64,000 bases of DNA from Rhabdophis nuchalis (GCA_039707465.1 CM077643.1:374152419-374216418); one strand, 5' to 3'; positions 9,305 through 21,156 are shown, counted from the first letter of the stretch. Numbers and translations: made by a program. The notes: generated by a model not told the origin, from the letters alone.

Positions 9305-11221
9305 TTTTTACAACCAATGGGGGCGCTACAATGTGGATTACCTAATCCAAAATTGATTTCTCAAAATTATGACGTGATGATTATTGATTTAAAAGATTGT
9401 TTTTTCTCCATTCCTTTGCATCCAAAGGGTCTTTACATAGCTTCTGACAAAGTTCAAACTTTTCCTCCTTTTCAATATTTAAGTCACAAACTGCTTTCTT
9501 CTCATGCTGCTCCTGCATCTCCTCAGGTACAGTTACCTCCAAAACCAACTTTGCTTCAATTGCAAAATATTTAGGTTCCATTAATTGGATACGTCCTTAT
9601 TTAGGTCTTACTACTGTTCAACTTTCACCTCTTTTCAACGCCTTAACTAAAGGTAAGCAACCAGCAGACAAAATCCCATTGCAAAAAGAACATTTTGAAA
9701 CAATGCAATTAGTAAATCAGGCTTTAAAATTACAATCTATGTTCCTTCTTCTCTTGCTACTTGGGAAACTCTTTTGGCCTCCAGCGAGGCATTGCAGTAT
9801 GCTCTTGCTGACTGGCCTGGTTCTGTTTCTTGTCATCATCCTCCTGACCCAAGATTACAACTTTTGAAAACCACACCCTTCATGTGGGAAACTCGTTTTC
9901 CTTCCTTTCCAATTCCAGATGCTGTTACAGTTTTTGCAGATGGAAGTAAAACATATGGTGCTTGTGCCTGGCAATCTGATGGCCAATGGCACAAAAAAAT
10001 TACTCCACCACAGACTTCTGCACAACGCGCAGAACTCTATGCTTCAATTTTGGCTTTTCAACAATTTTCAGATCAACCATTTAACCTGATTTTGGATAGT
10101 CTGTATGTTACACAGATTATCTCTTCTATCTATCAAGCCTACCTTTTACCTTCTATTGAATCCTCTCTTTTGTCACTTTTTCTCACTCTTCAACATTTAA
10201 TTTCTCAAAGAACAAATCTCTTTCATGTTTCTCATATAAGAAGCCATCAACCATTTCCAGGTATTATCCAAGAAGGAAATGATGTTGCAGATCAAGCTGC
10301 TTCGGCTGCTACATCTTCCTCAGTCGTTTATTCTCTTTCTTCCCTTACTCCTTGGGAAAGTCACTCTTATTTTCATCAAAACAAAAAGGCGCTGATAAAA
10401 CAATTTGGTATAACAACAGCAGAAGCAACTGCTATATTACAACAGTGTCCTACTTGTAGTAAACAAGCGCATTCTATTCCTATGGGCATCGATTCCCGAG
10501 GAACAGAATGTTGTCAAATTTGGCAAATGGATGTTACCCAATATGCTTCCTTTGCTCCATGGAAGTACATTCATGTGTCCATTGACACATATTCAGGTTT
10601 CATCATGGCCACCCCTCAAAGGGGCGAAGCCACAAAACATGTAATTAATCATTGCATTCGTACCTTTGCATCGCTGGGACGCCCAAAAGAAAAACAGACA
10701 ATGGGCCTGCTTATATTAGTAGCGCATTTGCTGCCTTTGGTCAAAAATGGGGAATTACACATAAATTTGGAATACCATACAACAGCCAAGTCCAAGCTAT
10801 GGTTGAAAGGGCAAATCAAACTCTTAAAAATGCCCTTGACAGATACATAGACTCAAAAGGGAAAAGACCCCCTTGCCTCCCAGCAGTGCAAGACCTTCTT
10901 AACCTTTGTTTATATACCCTAAATTTCTTGAACTTAACCGGACAACCCGCTACTTCCGTGGCCTGTCGTCATTTTTCATCTCAACCTGTTGCTACCCACC
11001 AACGACCACTTGTCTACTATCGTTGCTTACCAGACCTCGCCTGGAGAGGGCCAGCTGAACTCATCACCTGGGGAAGAGGGTACGCGGCCTTGGCACTACC
11101 GGATACAACTCTGTGGGTACCGGGAAGACACGTAAGACCCTATCACCCCAAGCAACTGCCTACACCCAATAACAAGTCCGTATCCGGGGACAACAGTGAC
11201 ATCACAGCATGTTCTCATTGA
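9305..11221 (+). pseudogene. ERV1 pol remnant: partial RT, RNase H, integrase
   Basis: Pol copies and integrates the genome. Fingers/palm sequence at 9317-9430 has GLPNP and IDLKDCFF with IPLHP, typical of betaretrovirus-like RT. The palm with the YxDD site is missing. An RT connection piece with WIRPYLGLTT follows near 9580-9720. RNase H (about 9920-10330) retains VFADGS, AELYA, LDSLYV and GNDVADQA, that is all four acidic positions. Integrase (10330-11221) has an HHCC-type N-terminus (HQNKK to CPTC), DVTQ, TDNGPAY and VERANQTLK. A frameshift near 10690-10710, in an A-rich run, splits integrase into two frames. The 3' end overlaps the env start. Defective. Confidence 0.93.
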
Positions 11222-12284
11222 CATATCTCCCCTTTTTCATCTTTGGCTCCATGACATTAACACAGGCCCAATTGATCGCACCCGCAGGAGACCTTGGGGA
11301 TGACATATGGCAAACTAACGGCTACTTAAAGGATATTAGAAAGACAGCTACACTTTTAAACATCACCAACTGCTGGATCTGCATGCATATGCCTGGACAG
11401 GCAGGAGGTGGTCTTGTGTTGCATGGAGTACCCTTTAATAAGACTGGATTTATGCGTCCTTTATCTACAGCTGCTACCACACATTTAATGACTAAGGTAA
11501 AAATTGAACTCAGAGAAAAAGCTGCCTTATGTTTTTCGTCAGTGAGATACGATCCATCTTCAGCTGTCAACTTGGGAAAATGAACAACTTGCACACGAAT
11601 ACGTGTATGGACTGGCCTTTTAGGGGAATGCTCAAATAGTTGGCTCCCACGCTTAACGCTAAGCAATTCCACAGACTATAGCTATTCTAGCAATGAAAAT
11701 TTGACATCCATATATTAAATAATTGGACTGTTGCCATGTTTAATGATACCATAAAAAGTATTAAATTGATTAATAAAGAACTAGGGGAGGTGAGGGAAAT
11801 GGCGTTACAAAACCAATACGCGCTAGATATACTTCTGGCGGCAAAAGGAGGCGTCTGCGCCCTAATTCACTCACACTGCTGCATGTACATTCATAATCAC
11901 GAACCGAATATCACAAGAACAGTGCAGCACATGGAGGAGATGGTGGCGGATAATCCGTTGCAAACGGACCCGGGACTAGACATCTGGTCCCTCCTAACCT
12001 CATGGCTCCCTAATATAACATGGTTAAAGAACCTTGTAATTACAATAATTGGTATTGTTGCTATACTTGTTATGTTATGTTGCTGTATTCAATGTTTGCC
12101 TTCATTAATAATGCTGTTCAAAGGTTTTATTCCAAAGGTGCGTAATCAGCAGCAGATAAATGTCATGTATCCTGTAGATACCATCATGGAAAAGACATCT
12201 CTTCTTATATTAGATTTTGAAGATGAAGACCACTTCAGTAAAAAAAAATGCAACTTCAGCTTTCCATGTTATGAGGTGGAGTAG
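11209..12284 (+). pseudogene. ERV1 env remnant: SU start plus TM subunit
   Basis: Env mediates receptor binding and fusion. The 5' frame (11209-11583) has a hydrophobic leader and a CWIC motif resembling the SU CWLC-type site, and ends at a stop. Most of SU is missing over the next 150 bp. The second frame (11736-12284) is the TM subunit: a heptad-rich segment, a region resembling the immunosuppressive segment, a C-X6-CC motif (codons from 11856), a membrane helix around residues 98-120 and a cytoplasmic tail. The gene is interrupted and far too short to function. Only the breaks are described here. Confidence 0.9.
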
Positions 12285-12316
12285 GATGACCCAACCCAGA
12301 AGGAGAGCATGCATTT

Positions 12317-12336
12317 AAAAACAAAAACAGTGGAGA
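12317..12336 (+). other. ERV1 polypurine tract
   Basis: The A/G-rich stretch AAAACAAAAACAGTGGAGA lies immediately before the TG of the 3' LTR. This is the usual place and composition of the plus-strand primer. Confidence 0.8.
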
Positions 12337-12895
12337 TGTTGGAATGAGTTTGGTTCAGGTTTCTGTAATATGACCAGGCCAGTGGCCGGCACATGGACCA
12401 GAGACCTAGGACATTAGTAGTACAACCATGACACCTGCTGGCTGCAGAGAGCAAAGGTTACATAAGTAAGTAGAGAAAACTCTATGATCATAATTAGGCT
12501 ACAGTATAAGATTGTACAGTATGTGATTGGCTACTATGTACCGCATTGCACCAAATTGTAACCAATGGTATCTACTCACGCTTGCTTCTGCCTGACAAAG
12601 GCTAGCGTCATACCATCATCCGACCATCAGAACGCGAATCACAGGAGTAAGACACATTTCCTTATATGGCAATACACAAAGGCTGATCTGAATGTATTCT
12701 ACTAGGCAACAGAATGTGACCAATCAAGCTGTACTAAATGTAACCTTTTACTTTTGTAACTAATAAAAGAGCCCGTACCGAGCTAGTCGGGGCAAGCTCG
12801 CCTCAAGGAAAACCCCTGCGTTTTGTCTTCTTTTCCCACCGGAGCTGCCCGCCTTCTGCGGTACACGTTCCCTCGATAGGGGGCGCCACTCCGCA
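12337..12895 (+). repeat. ERV1 3' LTR
   Basis: It matches 4735-5296 end to end with about 3 percent differences and is followed by the target duplication TAAGG at 12896-12900. Confidence 0.95.
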
Positions 12896-13129
12896 TAAGG
12901 TTTTGTAGCAATGAAAGAGATCCCATTAACTTGCTTTCATGAAAATTCTATGACTTGTGATCCAAACAAATTTGGAGGATGCCAGGTTAGACAAGGCTGC
13001 TATAAATGGTACAATCAAATGGTTGAACATAAAAGCATTCGGCAAGTGCAATAAATACATTATTTTTGGGTTTTTTTTTCTATATTGTACCTTACTCCAT
13101 CCTTCTTTATAAAGAATATTCAAAGCAGC

Positions 13130-13250
13130 TATTGGGAGGAATTTTATCGTGTAGACATTTCATTACCCAAGTAGGTAACATCATCAGTGTGAACTGTCTG
13201 CAAGTAAACAACCAAGCTCAGATAGCACCAAGAATCCCACAGTTCAACCC
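13130..13250 (-). mobile_element. Repeat remnant with hammerhead-like motif
   Basis: Read on the minus strand it contains CTGATGATGTTACC, a short loop, GGGTAATGAAA and then TGTCTAC. The layout CTGATGA, stem, GAAA is that of a hammerhead ribozyme core with a partly mispaired stem II. The same repeat occurs at 42085-42270 and 51140-51245. I infer the 3' end of a Penelope-like element because such motifs are known there; no coding part is present. Confidence 0.5.
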
Positions 13251-13312
13251 TGATTCATGCAAGATTTTATTATCCTTAAATAAATTGATATTTATTATTT
13301 ATTTATAAATAA

Positions 13313-13817
13313 CTAGCCGTTCCTGGCCATGCGTTGCTGTGGCCCAGTCTAGTTAAATGGCCAGACTACCTACCTACCTACCTACTGTATTTCTCCCTCT
13401 CTCCCTCTACCTACCTACCTACCTACCTACCTACCTACCTACCTACCTACCTACATACATACATACATACATACATACATACATACATACATACTGCACG
13501 TCTCCCTCCCTCCCTCTATTCCTATAGCTGCCTACCTACCTACCTACTGTATTTATACTTGAATCTTATGGACAAAGTATTTTATTTCAAGAATGACATA
13601 ATACCTGTGGCCCACTGCTCTCTCCGTATCTTTTTTAGAATTTTTTACATTTCTGTTGTGTGTACCTGGCACAGGTGTGACATTTACACAATCTATATAT
13701 ATCATTGGTGCCGTATTTGAAAGGAACGTTGTGTGAAAATTTGGAAGCGATCAGTGCAGTACTTTCAGAGATTACCTGTTTTGAACAAACTCATAGTTAC
13801 GTTTTTATTTATATAGA
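13313..13817 (-). mobile_element. Non-autonomous Helitron carrying a tetranucleotide microsatellite
   Basis: Read on the minus strand it starts TCTATATAAATAAAAA and ends CTAG. A short hairpin (GGCCAC...ATGGCC, one mismatch) lies a few bases before the end, and the insertion sits between A and T with no target duplication. These are Helitron hallmarks. It shares both ends with the element at 26707-27011. No Rep/helicase gene is present. The interior is largely the CTAC/ATAC repeat at 13370-13550. Confidence 0.8.
13370..13550. repeat. (CTAC)n / (ATAC)n microsatellite
   Basis: About 20 units change from CTAC to ATAC partway, with a short CCCT-rich interruption and a second CTAC run near 13530. 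It lies inside the Helitron. Confidence 0.95.
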
Positions 13818-14697
13818 TGAAGTTCACTGTGTTTCTGTGTGATATAGTTTGCTTAATTATACGTACAGAGTGGATGTAAGTGGAATGTCTAAAAATTAGC
13901 AAGCCATTGGATGCTATTTTCCTATTATGTTTTGCTGGTGAAGCTAGTAATGAATACATGTCATATTTGCAGTATTCTAACTCAACTTAGCATGTGAGTT
14001 TCCTTGGACTGCAACTTTCCTCAGATACTCAAATATTTTTTATAAATACTGTTTTATAAATACATTTGACAATACTGTCAAAATGTTTGTTAAAGAGAAT
14101 CAAGATGAGAGATAAGGTACCCCTCCATATATTTGCTGGAAATAGCTGTTATAGTACTAATAGCCAGTAGGTCAAATATATAAGGATTTGCAGTGTTAAG
14201 CATTTTCAGTGAGAAGTCTTGCAGTGGAAATATAATGATATTCAATTGAACATGCTTGCGGTATTTGATATAATATTGATAATGAATACAGCTCTGGTTG
14301 TCTGCATCCTTTTTATTCTCTCACTTGAATGGATTCTGGCCTTTATGAAAAGCAAAGTATCCATGCATTTTGAGTCAGCAAAAACTACCGTGAGGTAGAA
14401 TTTGCTGCTTCCTTTGTCTATCTCAACCTGGCCTCAATTGTCTCTCTTCTTACTACTGCCAAATGATCTTCCCTGATTGTGTGCTTCACATGATAAGCAA
14501 AGTGATAGGTTTGTTTAGTTGCTTGATTACTAGGAGGCACCATTTGATCAGTTTCATTCTATGGGGACTTGTCAGATGTGGACAGACAGATGCTATTCCA
14601 TAGGCCTTATTCTCTACCTGAAATTATACAACCAACCAACTTCCAGCAACCACTGAGTGCAAGATTTGGATAGTTCCTAAAGCAGAATGGTATATAC
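13818..14697. other. No gene or clear repeat seen
   Basis: AT-rich mixed sequence. Open frames are short and unlike any protein I recognise. Confidence 0.5.
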
Positions 14698-15214
14698 CAA
14701 TGATGGTGAACCTTTTTCGCCTCGGGTGCCAAAAGCACACACGCTCGCGCTATTGTGCACGCACGTGTGCCCACCCCCATAATTTAATGTCTCCCATGCC
14801 GTGCCCCCTGAGAATACATGTGTGACACCCCCTGCTGTCTAGTGCATGTACACACGGCTTTTTTGGAGCTTGGGGAGGGCAAAAATGGCCTCCCCAGAAA
14901 CTGGAAACAGCCCATTTTCTGACTTCTGGTGGGCTTGGTAGATCCATTTTTCGCCCTCTCAATGCTCTAGAAGCTTTCTAGGAGCCTGGGATAGGCGAAA
15001 AAAGGCCCAACACACAAACCGGAAGTTCAGGAATGGACCATTTTTCTCCCTCTGGAGACTTCAGGAGAGCAGAAAATGGCTGAAAATCAAGGCCAAAAGT
15101 CAACTGACCAGCACACTCATGAGCACTGGAGCTGACAGGGCAATGCCTCGCATGTCCTCAGAAATGGCTTCGCGTGCCACCTATGGCACCTGTGCCAAAG
15201 GTTCGCCATTATGG
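14698..15214. mobile_element. hAT-type non-autonomous element
   Basis: The termini CAATGATGGTGAACC and GGTTCGCCATTATGG are imperfect inverted repeats of the CAGTGATGGCGAACC type. The flanks GTATATAC and GTATATTA look like a degraded 8-bp target duplication. There is no transposase. Confidence 0.7.
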
Positions 15215-15735
15215 GTATATTAGTAACCACCTTTAAAGCACTCCATGGCAGGGGACCTGGCTATCTGCAAGACCGCGTCCTGCTACCAAATACCTCCCAC
15301 CATCCAGTTCGCTCCCAAAGAGAGGGCCTCCTCAGGGTGCCGTCGGCCAGGCAATGTCGGCTGGCAACCCCCAGGGGGAGAGCCTTCTCTGTGGCAGCCC
15401 CCGCCCTCTGGAATGACCTACCCCCTGACCTATGGACAATCACAGACCTACACCTCTTATGTCAGGCTTTGAAGACCCACTTATTTCAAGTGGCTGGCCT
15501 GACATAGTTTTTAATCTGGCATACTTTTAAACGTTTTAGTTTTATATGGTTTTAGTGAGGATTTTAATAGGTTTTAGACAGGCTACTCATTATCTAATGT
15601 ATTTTAATAGGTTTTTAATTGTTTTCTATGTTTTATTCATGATTTTAATGCTGCCTGTACACCGCCCTGAGTCCCGGAAGGGAGAAAGGCAGTATAGAAA
15701 TTTAAATATTAAATTAAATTAAATTAAATATACAG
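15215..15735 (+). mobile_element. L2-like LINE 3' fragment
   Basis: The frame 15211-15507 encodes the ORF2 C-terminus (FKALHGRGPGYLQDR, EGLLRVPSAR, ALWNDLPPDLW). The 3' UTR has ACACCGCCCTGAGTCCC and an (AAATT)n tail. Confidence 0.9.
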
Positions 15736-15749
15736 TGTACCACCCCTCC

Positions 15750-15945
15750 CTTAATAACAATAGCAGTTGGACTTATATATCACTTCACAGTACTTTTCAG
15801 CCCACTCTAAGTTTACAGAGTCAGCATATTACCCCCAACAATCTGGATCCTCATTTCACCGACCTCAGAAGGATGGAAGGATGGAAGTCTGAGTCAACCT
15901 TGAGCCGATGAGAATCGAACTGCTGGCAGTCGGCAGAATTAAGCT
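15750..15945 (-). mobile_element. tRNA-derived SINE
   Basis: It is the reverse complement of the SINE at 47621-47865: on the minus strand a B-box-like TTCGATTCTCATCGGC-type region, then the CTCAAGGTTGACTCAG stretch, then the ACCCAGATTGTTGGGG-like tail, here degraded. This family is common in squamate DNA. Confidence 0.75.
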
Positions 15946-15956
15946 TTCAAAATAAG

Positions 15957-16500
15957 AGAAATGCAAATACCACATGTATTTCCATGGGCTTTTTAAAAAT
16001 AGGGTTTTTTTAAATACATTTTCATTTTACATGCATAGATGCTTAGTGAACAGCATATTGTCTGGATTGTTTTGCTTATATAATAATACTTTTCCGACTC
16101 CTAATTTCTACCTCTATTATCCAACCATTTGTAAAATAACTCCCATCTTCAAAAATACTTTGTATCTTCTTTTTCTTTTATCTTTAGTGTAATCTGTCCA
16201 TTTCGGCACAAACTAATTTTTTTAATTACATCATTCTCTGTAGGTGTTTCCTCTTTTTTTCAATACTGTGCAAATGCAATTCTTGCTGTTGTCAAAACAT
16301 GTAACTATATATTCCCTTTATGATACTTTTCTGGCACTACGTCTAGCAAAACTATTTCTGGTTTATAATCTATGTGCTGCTTTAATGTTTTTTCTAACCA
16401 TGTATGTATTTTTGTCCAATATATCTTTGCTTTTCATTTGCATGGGCTTTTACATGTCTTCCAACACCTCATCCACTGAAGGCAGGAATTACATTATTAC
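15957..16500 (-). mobile_element. L1 LINE, C-terminal end of ORF2
   Basis: The minus-strand translation, with frame breaks, resembles the end of L1 ORF2: a tryptophan-rich stretch, then an ARIAFAQYWK-like segment, then a CRNGQIT/EMDKLT-like segment. It matches in character the + strand L1 at 25681-26405. Decayed and non-coding. Confidence 0.65.
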
Positions 16501-16544
16501 ACTATTTTTATCCAAAACAAATCCTGCACAGGTAGTTCTAGACT

Positions 16545-16975
16545 TGCAATTACCATATTTTTCAGAGTATAAGATGCACCTTTTTCCCTCAAAAAGGAAG
16601 GTGAAAAACTGGGTGTGTCTTATACACTGAATACAGCATTTGTGGCCTCCTGAAACCCCGTCCCCTTTACAAAAATGGTTGTGCATAGCCTTTAGGAGGC
16701 TTCCAGAGTGTTCCTGGGGGGCTGGGGAGGGTAAACATGAACTGAAAATCGGCTGTTGTTTGCTCGCTTTGCCCCCCCAGCCCCCAAGAGCACTCTATAA
16801 GCCTCCTAAAGGCTATGCATGCCCTTTTTTTGACAAAAAATGGGCCCATTTTTTTGAAAAATGAGCTGTTTTTGGGAGGTCTGTAGAATGCAAAAACTTT
16901 TTTTTAATTTGCCTCTTCAAAATCTTGGTGCCTCTTATACTCTGGTGCATCTTGTACTCCAAAAAATACGATACA
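16545..16975. mobile_element. Palindromic DNA element with ATAAGATGCACC-type ends
   Basis: The ends ACCATATTTTTCAGAGTAT and its near reverse complement (ACTCCAAAAAATACGAT) bound about 430 bp. The interior is also an inverted repeat: CATAGCCTTTAGGAGGC on the left and GCCTCCTAAAGGCTATG on the right. It is a non-autonomous TIR transposon of unknown superfamily; a second, partial copy is at 17594. Confidence 0.75.
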
Positions 16976-17345
16976 AGTGAGCCCAAAATTGCTAAACAAG
17001 ACAGAGGTCAAGTGAGTTTTCTCCATTTTATGATCTTCCTTGCCACAGTTGTTAAGACAATCACTGCAGTTGTTAAGTTAGTAACACAGTTGTTGAGTGA
17101 ATCTGGCTTTCCCCATTAACTTTCCTTGTCAGAAGGCTGCAAAAGGTGATTACATGACCCTGGGCACTACAACTGTCATAAACACAAGGCAGTTGCCAAG
17201 CAGGCAATTTTTGATCATGTAACCATAGGAAATACTGCAATAGACATTAAGTGTGAAAACTGTTTATAAGTCACTTTTTCCACTGCCATTGTAACTTTGA
17301 ATGCTCACTAAATGAATGGTTGCAAGTTAAGGACTACCTGTATTG
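16976..17345. mobile_element. Decayed DNA-transposon MITE remnant
   Basis: It ends with GCAAGTTAAGGACTACCTG, the reverse complement of a CAGGTAGTCC-type terminus known from Tigger-like elements. Related ends are seen at 21300-21420 and 43370-43440. Confidence 0.5.
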
Positions 17346-17589
17346 TATATTCATTTACACTGGCCACTAGGAGTCATGATGTGACTGATTTCACCCAAAG
17401 GTGGATTCCATGCAAAACATTTGGCTGGTTCCTCTAGTTTTGATGATCTTCCTCTTTGATGCATAACTAAACGATGGGGAAACATCTCCAAGACACTAAT
17501 TTAAACCTGACTAAGCCATGACTGGGAACAGTATAAAGACAACATCGTGGAAATATAACAGAATAAAAATATTGCCAGAGAATTTGGGC

Positions 17590-17890
17590 CGTACTATATT
17601 TTTCAGAGTATAAGACACACGTTTTCTCTCAAAAAAGAGGCCGAAAATCTGGGTGCATCTTACACACTGAATACAGCATTTTTTGCCTCCTGAAACCCCA
17701 CCCCCTTCACGAAAATGGCTATGCATAGCCTCTAGGAAGCTTTTAGAGAACTCCTGGGGGCTGGGGAGGGCAGAAATGAGCGAAAAACGCCCCCCCCCCC
17801 CCCGGGCCCAGGAGCACTCTGTAAGCCTACTAAAGGCTATGCATGCCCTTTTTTCTTTTTCTTTTTTTTTTTTACAAAAAACAGACCCGT
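17590..17890. mobile_element. Partial copy of the ATAAGATGCACC-type element
   Basis: It matches the left half of 16545-16975 (TATTTTTCAGAGTATAAGAC, CTGAATACAGCATTTT) and the start of its interior palindrome. It is interrupted by poly-C near 17790 and poly-T near 17860, and the right end is missing. Confidence 0.7.
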
Positions 17891-18602
17891 GAAAGGCCTG
17901 CGATTGCTGGGATAGATGAGGTATGGAATTAGATTTGGGGGGAAAACCAGGGTTTAGACTGGTTAGAGTCGGACAGGGTAACCGCATATTTTTAATTGAA
18001 ATCAGAAATGACAATATCATGGCATTCTGGATAATTACACGGTGTCATTACCAAAGCTTATGATTTAAATTATGTCACAGTATCAATTTGAAAAAGTCTA
18101 ATTTGTTGCCCTTGGGATAGACAATGTCCATAGACAACTGCAAAACATCGGGAGTTATAATTTCTAAAGGCTCCGTAAAATACACTGTTTTTCTCTATAT
18201 TTTTCTTGAAATATATCTATTTCAATATAATATATAATATAACACAGTATGCTAATTTAAATGTGTTTAAATGTGTCTTGATGGTAAAATCTTCCAATAT
18301 TAATGTAATTAATATTTAATGTAATTAAAATGTACATTTCATTGATATTTCAAAAGGAATTCCCATGTTAATGACTTTTATGAAGGGCACAAACCCTCAA
18401 ATACCTTTGGCCACACTAAGTTTGTAAAGCCATGCTACCTAGGAGGAAGGTGGTTTTAAACAGATATATATATCTCCCTTAATTGGGGCCCTAACAGGGT
18501 GTTGTGGAAGAATTATAGATACTAATCCTCCTGTCTCAGCTGATGCAATGGGAGAGCCTGGCTGGCTGAATGGCTAAAGGGATCGTGTGTGGGCTGAATA
18601 TA
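17891..18602. other. No gene or clear repeat seen
   Basis: AT-rich, with TATATA/ATTTAAT-type low-complexity patches near 18200-18330. No supported feature. Confidence 0.5.
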
Positions 18603-18952
18603 AAGTAGTTCCCCTGCACATGCATGCTAGTTGTTCTCAACTCTAGGGGGCAATGCCCATCTCTCTTTCTAAGCCAAAGAAGCTTTCTAAGTTCGAAGAA
18701 GTCTCTGTGGTCATGTGGCTGGCATGACTAAATGCCAAAGGCACACAGAAAACTGTTACCTTCCCACCAAAGGTGGTTCCTATTTTTCTACTTGAATTTT
18801 TTATGTGCTTTCAAACTGCTAGGTTGGCAGAAGCTGAGACAAGTAATGGGAGTTCACTCCATTATGCCATGCTAGGGATTTGAACCGCTGAACTGCCAAC
18901 CTTTCTGTTCGTTGAGCTTAGCGTCTTAGCCACTGAGCCACTGTGTCCCTTG
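18603..18952 (-). mobile_element. tRNA-derived SINE, about 350-bp family
   Basis: The + strand shows the complement of the SINE at 44830: it begins with CCCCTGCACATGCATGCTAG and ends TTAGCCACTGAGCCACTGTG, the complement of the tRNA-like A-box head. A GATTTGAACC segment near 18880 is the complement of the B box. Other copies are at 24243, 44830, 52963 and 56266. Confidence 0.85.
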
Positions 18953-19354
18953 AAGGCCATAATAAACCACTTTTATATTTTTTATCTAGAAAGCCACATG
19001 GATATAAAATATAAAATCTGCCTATGTAGTCGCTAGGAGTTGAATACAACTTGATGGGACATAATCAGTCAAAATGAAGTTTATGATGTCTGTGGTGCCA
19101 TTCATGTTTGTGGTGAACTAGGTTTTCCTGACAAAATCATAAGTTTGGTCTTAGAATGTAAGCCCTTCTTCTTTGCAGAATTCCACCAAAGCTCTGCAGA
19201 TGTCTGAGGCCCACAAAGGGGTTGCTGCCTCATTGGTACACAGCAGTGCAGCCAAATGCCTAAGCATGGCTCACTCCATTACATGGCACTAGGGATGGAG
19301 TCATCATGTGAAGGGAACCAATTTTATGACCAATTTTACCAATGTCATTAAGTA

Positions 19355-21156
19355 CAGTGGTACCTCGGATCACGAACTTAATTGGTGAAACGACTCTGGT
19401 CGCGATCCGAATTGGTTGTGATGCGAGGCACAATTTCCCATAGGGTTCAATGTAAATCCGATTAATCCGTTCCGACCTTGTTTTTTGGTCGTGATTCTTG
19501 AACTGACTCTGTTCGCGAAGTCAGTTTCCCATAGGGTTCAATGTAAAGCAGCTGAGGGGCGATGGAGCAAACCGCGCGCGGCTGCCAGCATGACTTTCGC
19601 CCGTCTCTTTCTGGGCTCTGCGAGTGAGGAGGACAGGTGTGTGTGTGGAAGCGAAGGCAGGGGGGGAGATCCGCGCCCAGCTTTAAGACCCCGAGAACTG
19701 GACGGATACACCGAACAGAGGCGCACCAGGAATTCCCAGCCCCAGAGAGCCATGCCCCAAGGAGGCCCATAGAAGCAACCAGCCAGGGCTGCTTCCCCGC
19801 AAGAACCTCTTGCCCCACCAGCCCCAAACGGATCGAGGGACTCACCGAAGCAAGAAAGCTGCAGGGCTCCGTTGTGGCCGCTGGTGTCCTGTAGCTTGAG
19901 GTTGCCGCTCGGGGGGCTTTTGCAAGAGCTGCGCTGCCCGTAGAGCGGCGGCGGCGGTCGGGAGCGCCAGCCGGAATGTCCGTCTGACTCTGGCGCTTGG
20001 GGCTGTTGTTGTTGCTGCCGCTGACGCCTCCTCCTCCGCTTTGTCCGCATCAAGCTTTGTCCTTTGCTGGCCAGGAAAGCGGAGCTGAATTTCGGCGCTT
20101 CTGCTTCTCGGGACGCTTCCCGAGAAGGACAAAGCTTTGGGAACGGCGGAGGAGGAGGGGGACGGACATTCCGGCTGGCTGTAGCGGCTCCGGCGCTTCT
20201 GAATTTCGTCCCCAAAGCTTTGTCCTTCTCGGGAAGCGTCCCGAGAAGCAGAAGCACCGAAATTCAGAAGCGCCGGAGCCGCTACAGCCAGCCGAAATGT
20301 CCGTCTCCCTCCTCCTCCGCCGTCCCCAAAGCTTTGTCCTTTGCTGGCCAGGAAAGCGGAGCTGAATTTCGGCGCTTCTGCTTCTCGGGACACTTCCCGA
20401 GAAGGACAAAGCTTTGGGGACGAAATTCAGACACGCCGGAGTCACTACAGCCAGTCGAAATGTCCGTCTCCGTCCTCCTCTGCCGTCCCCAAAGCTTTGT
20501 CCTTCTCGGGAAGCGTCCCGAGAAGCAGAAGCGCCGAAATTCAGCTCCGCTTTCCTGGCCAGCAAAGGACAAAGCTTTGGGAACGGCGGAGGAGGAGGAG
20601 GCAGCGGCGGCAGCAACAACAGCCCCAAGCGCCAGAGTCAGACGGACATTCCGGCTGGCGCTCCCGACCGCCGCCGCCGCTCTACTGGCAGCGCAGCTCT
20701 TGCAAAAGCCCCCCGAGCGGCAACCTCAAGCTACAGGACACCAGCGGCCACAACGGAGCCCTGCAGCTTTCTTGCTTCGGTGAGTCCCTCGATCCGTTTG
20801 GGGCTGGTGGGGCAAGAGGTTCTTGCGGGGAAGCAGCCCTGGCTGGTTGCTTCTATGGGCCTCCTTGGGGCATGGCCCTCTGGGGCTGGGAATTCCTGGT
20901 GTGCCTCTGTTCGGTGTATCCGTCCAGTTCTCGGGGTCTTAAAGCTGGGCGCGGGTCTCCCCCCCTGCCTTCGCTTCCACACACACCCATCCCCCCAGCC
21001 AGCCCTCGTTTATAATGCGGAGTTCGTTTTTTTTACGAACTTTTCCGTTCGTGCAGTGAAACGGTGTTCGTGATCCGGGGCACATTTTTTGTGAAATTTT
21101 TGGTCGTGAAGCGAATTTGTCGTGAAGAGAGGCATTCGTAAACTGAGGTACCACTG
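19355..21156. mobile_element. 1.8-kb GC-rich fold-back transposon
   Basis: The ends CAGTGGTACCTCGG and GAGGTACCACTG are inverted repeats, with TA on each side. The interior is almost entirely inverted: 19650-20120 is mirrored by roughly 20480-21000. The centre is an array of shorter inverted units built on AAAGCTTTGTCCTTCTCGGG. Long open frames exist on both strands, but they encode the same peptide text because of the palindrome, so they are compositional. No transposase is seen. TA flanks suggest the Tc1/mariner-Tigger group, which is inference. Confidence 0.85.

Larger units (their letters stand above)
4735..12895 (+). mobile_element. Endogenous retrovirus ERV1, defective, two LTRs
   Basis: Two LTRs of 562 and 559 bp in direct orientation enclose a primer-binding site, gag, pol and env remnants and a polypurine tract. 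The provirus is flanked by the 5-bp duplication TAAGG at 4730-4734 and 12896-12900, which fixes both ends. By eye the LTRs differ at roughly 3 percent of positions plus a 3-bp indel. Gag and pol look betaretrovirus-like, whereas the env transmembrane part has the CX6CC and immunosuppressive-type region shared by gamma-, alpha- and D-type retroviruses. L2 and CR1 LINEs have inserted, most of capsid and the RT core are missing or replaced, and several frameshifts are present. No intact gene remains. Confidence 0.95.

Noticed and set aside
19538..21015. Several 180-240-codon frames on both strands in the GC-rich region
   Set aside because: They lie in the arms of a palindrome, so both strands encode the same text. 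They lack any known domain and have frame-independent openness from GC-rich repeats.
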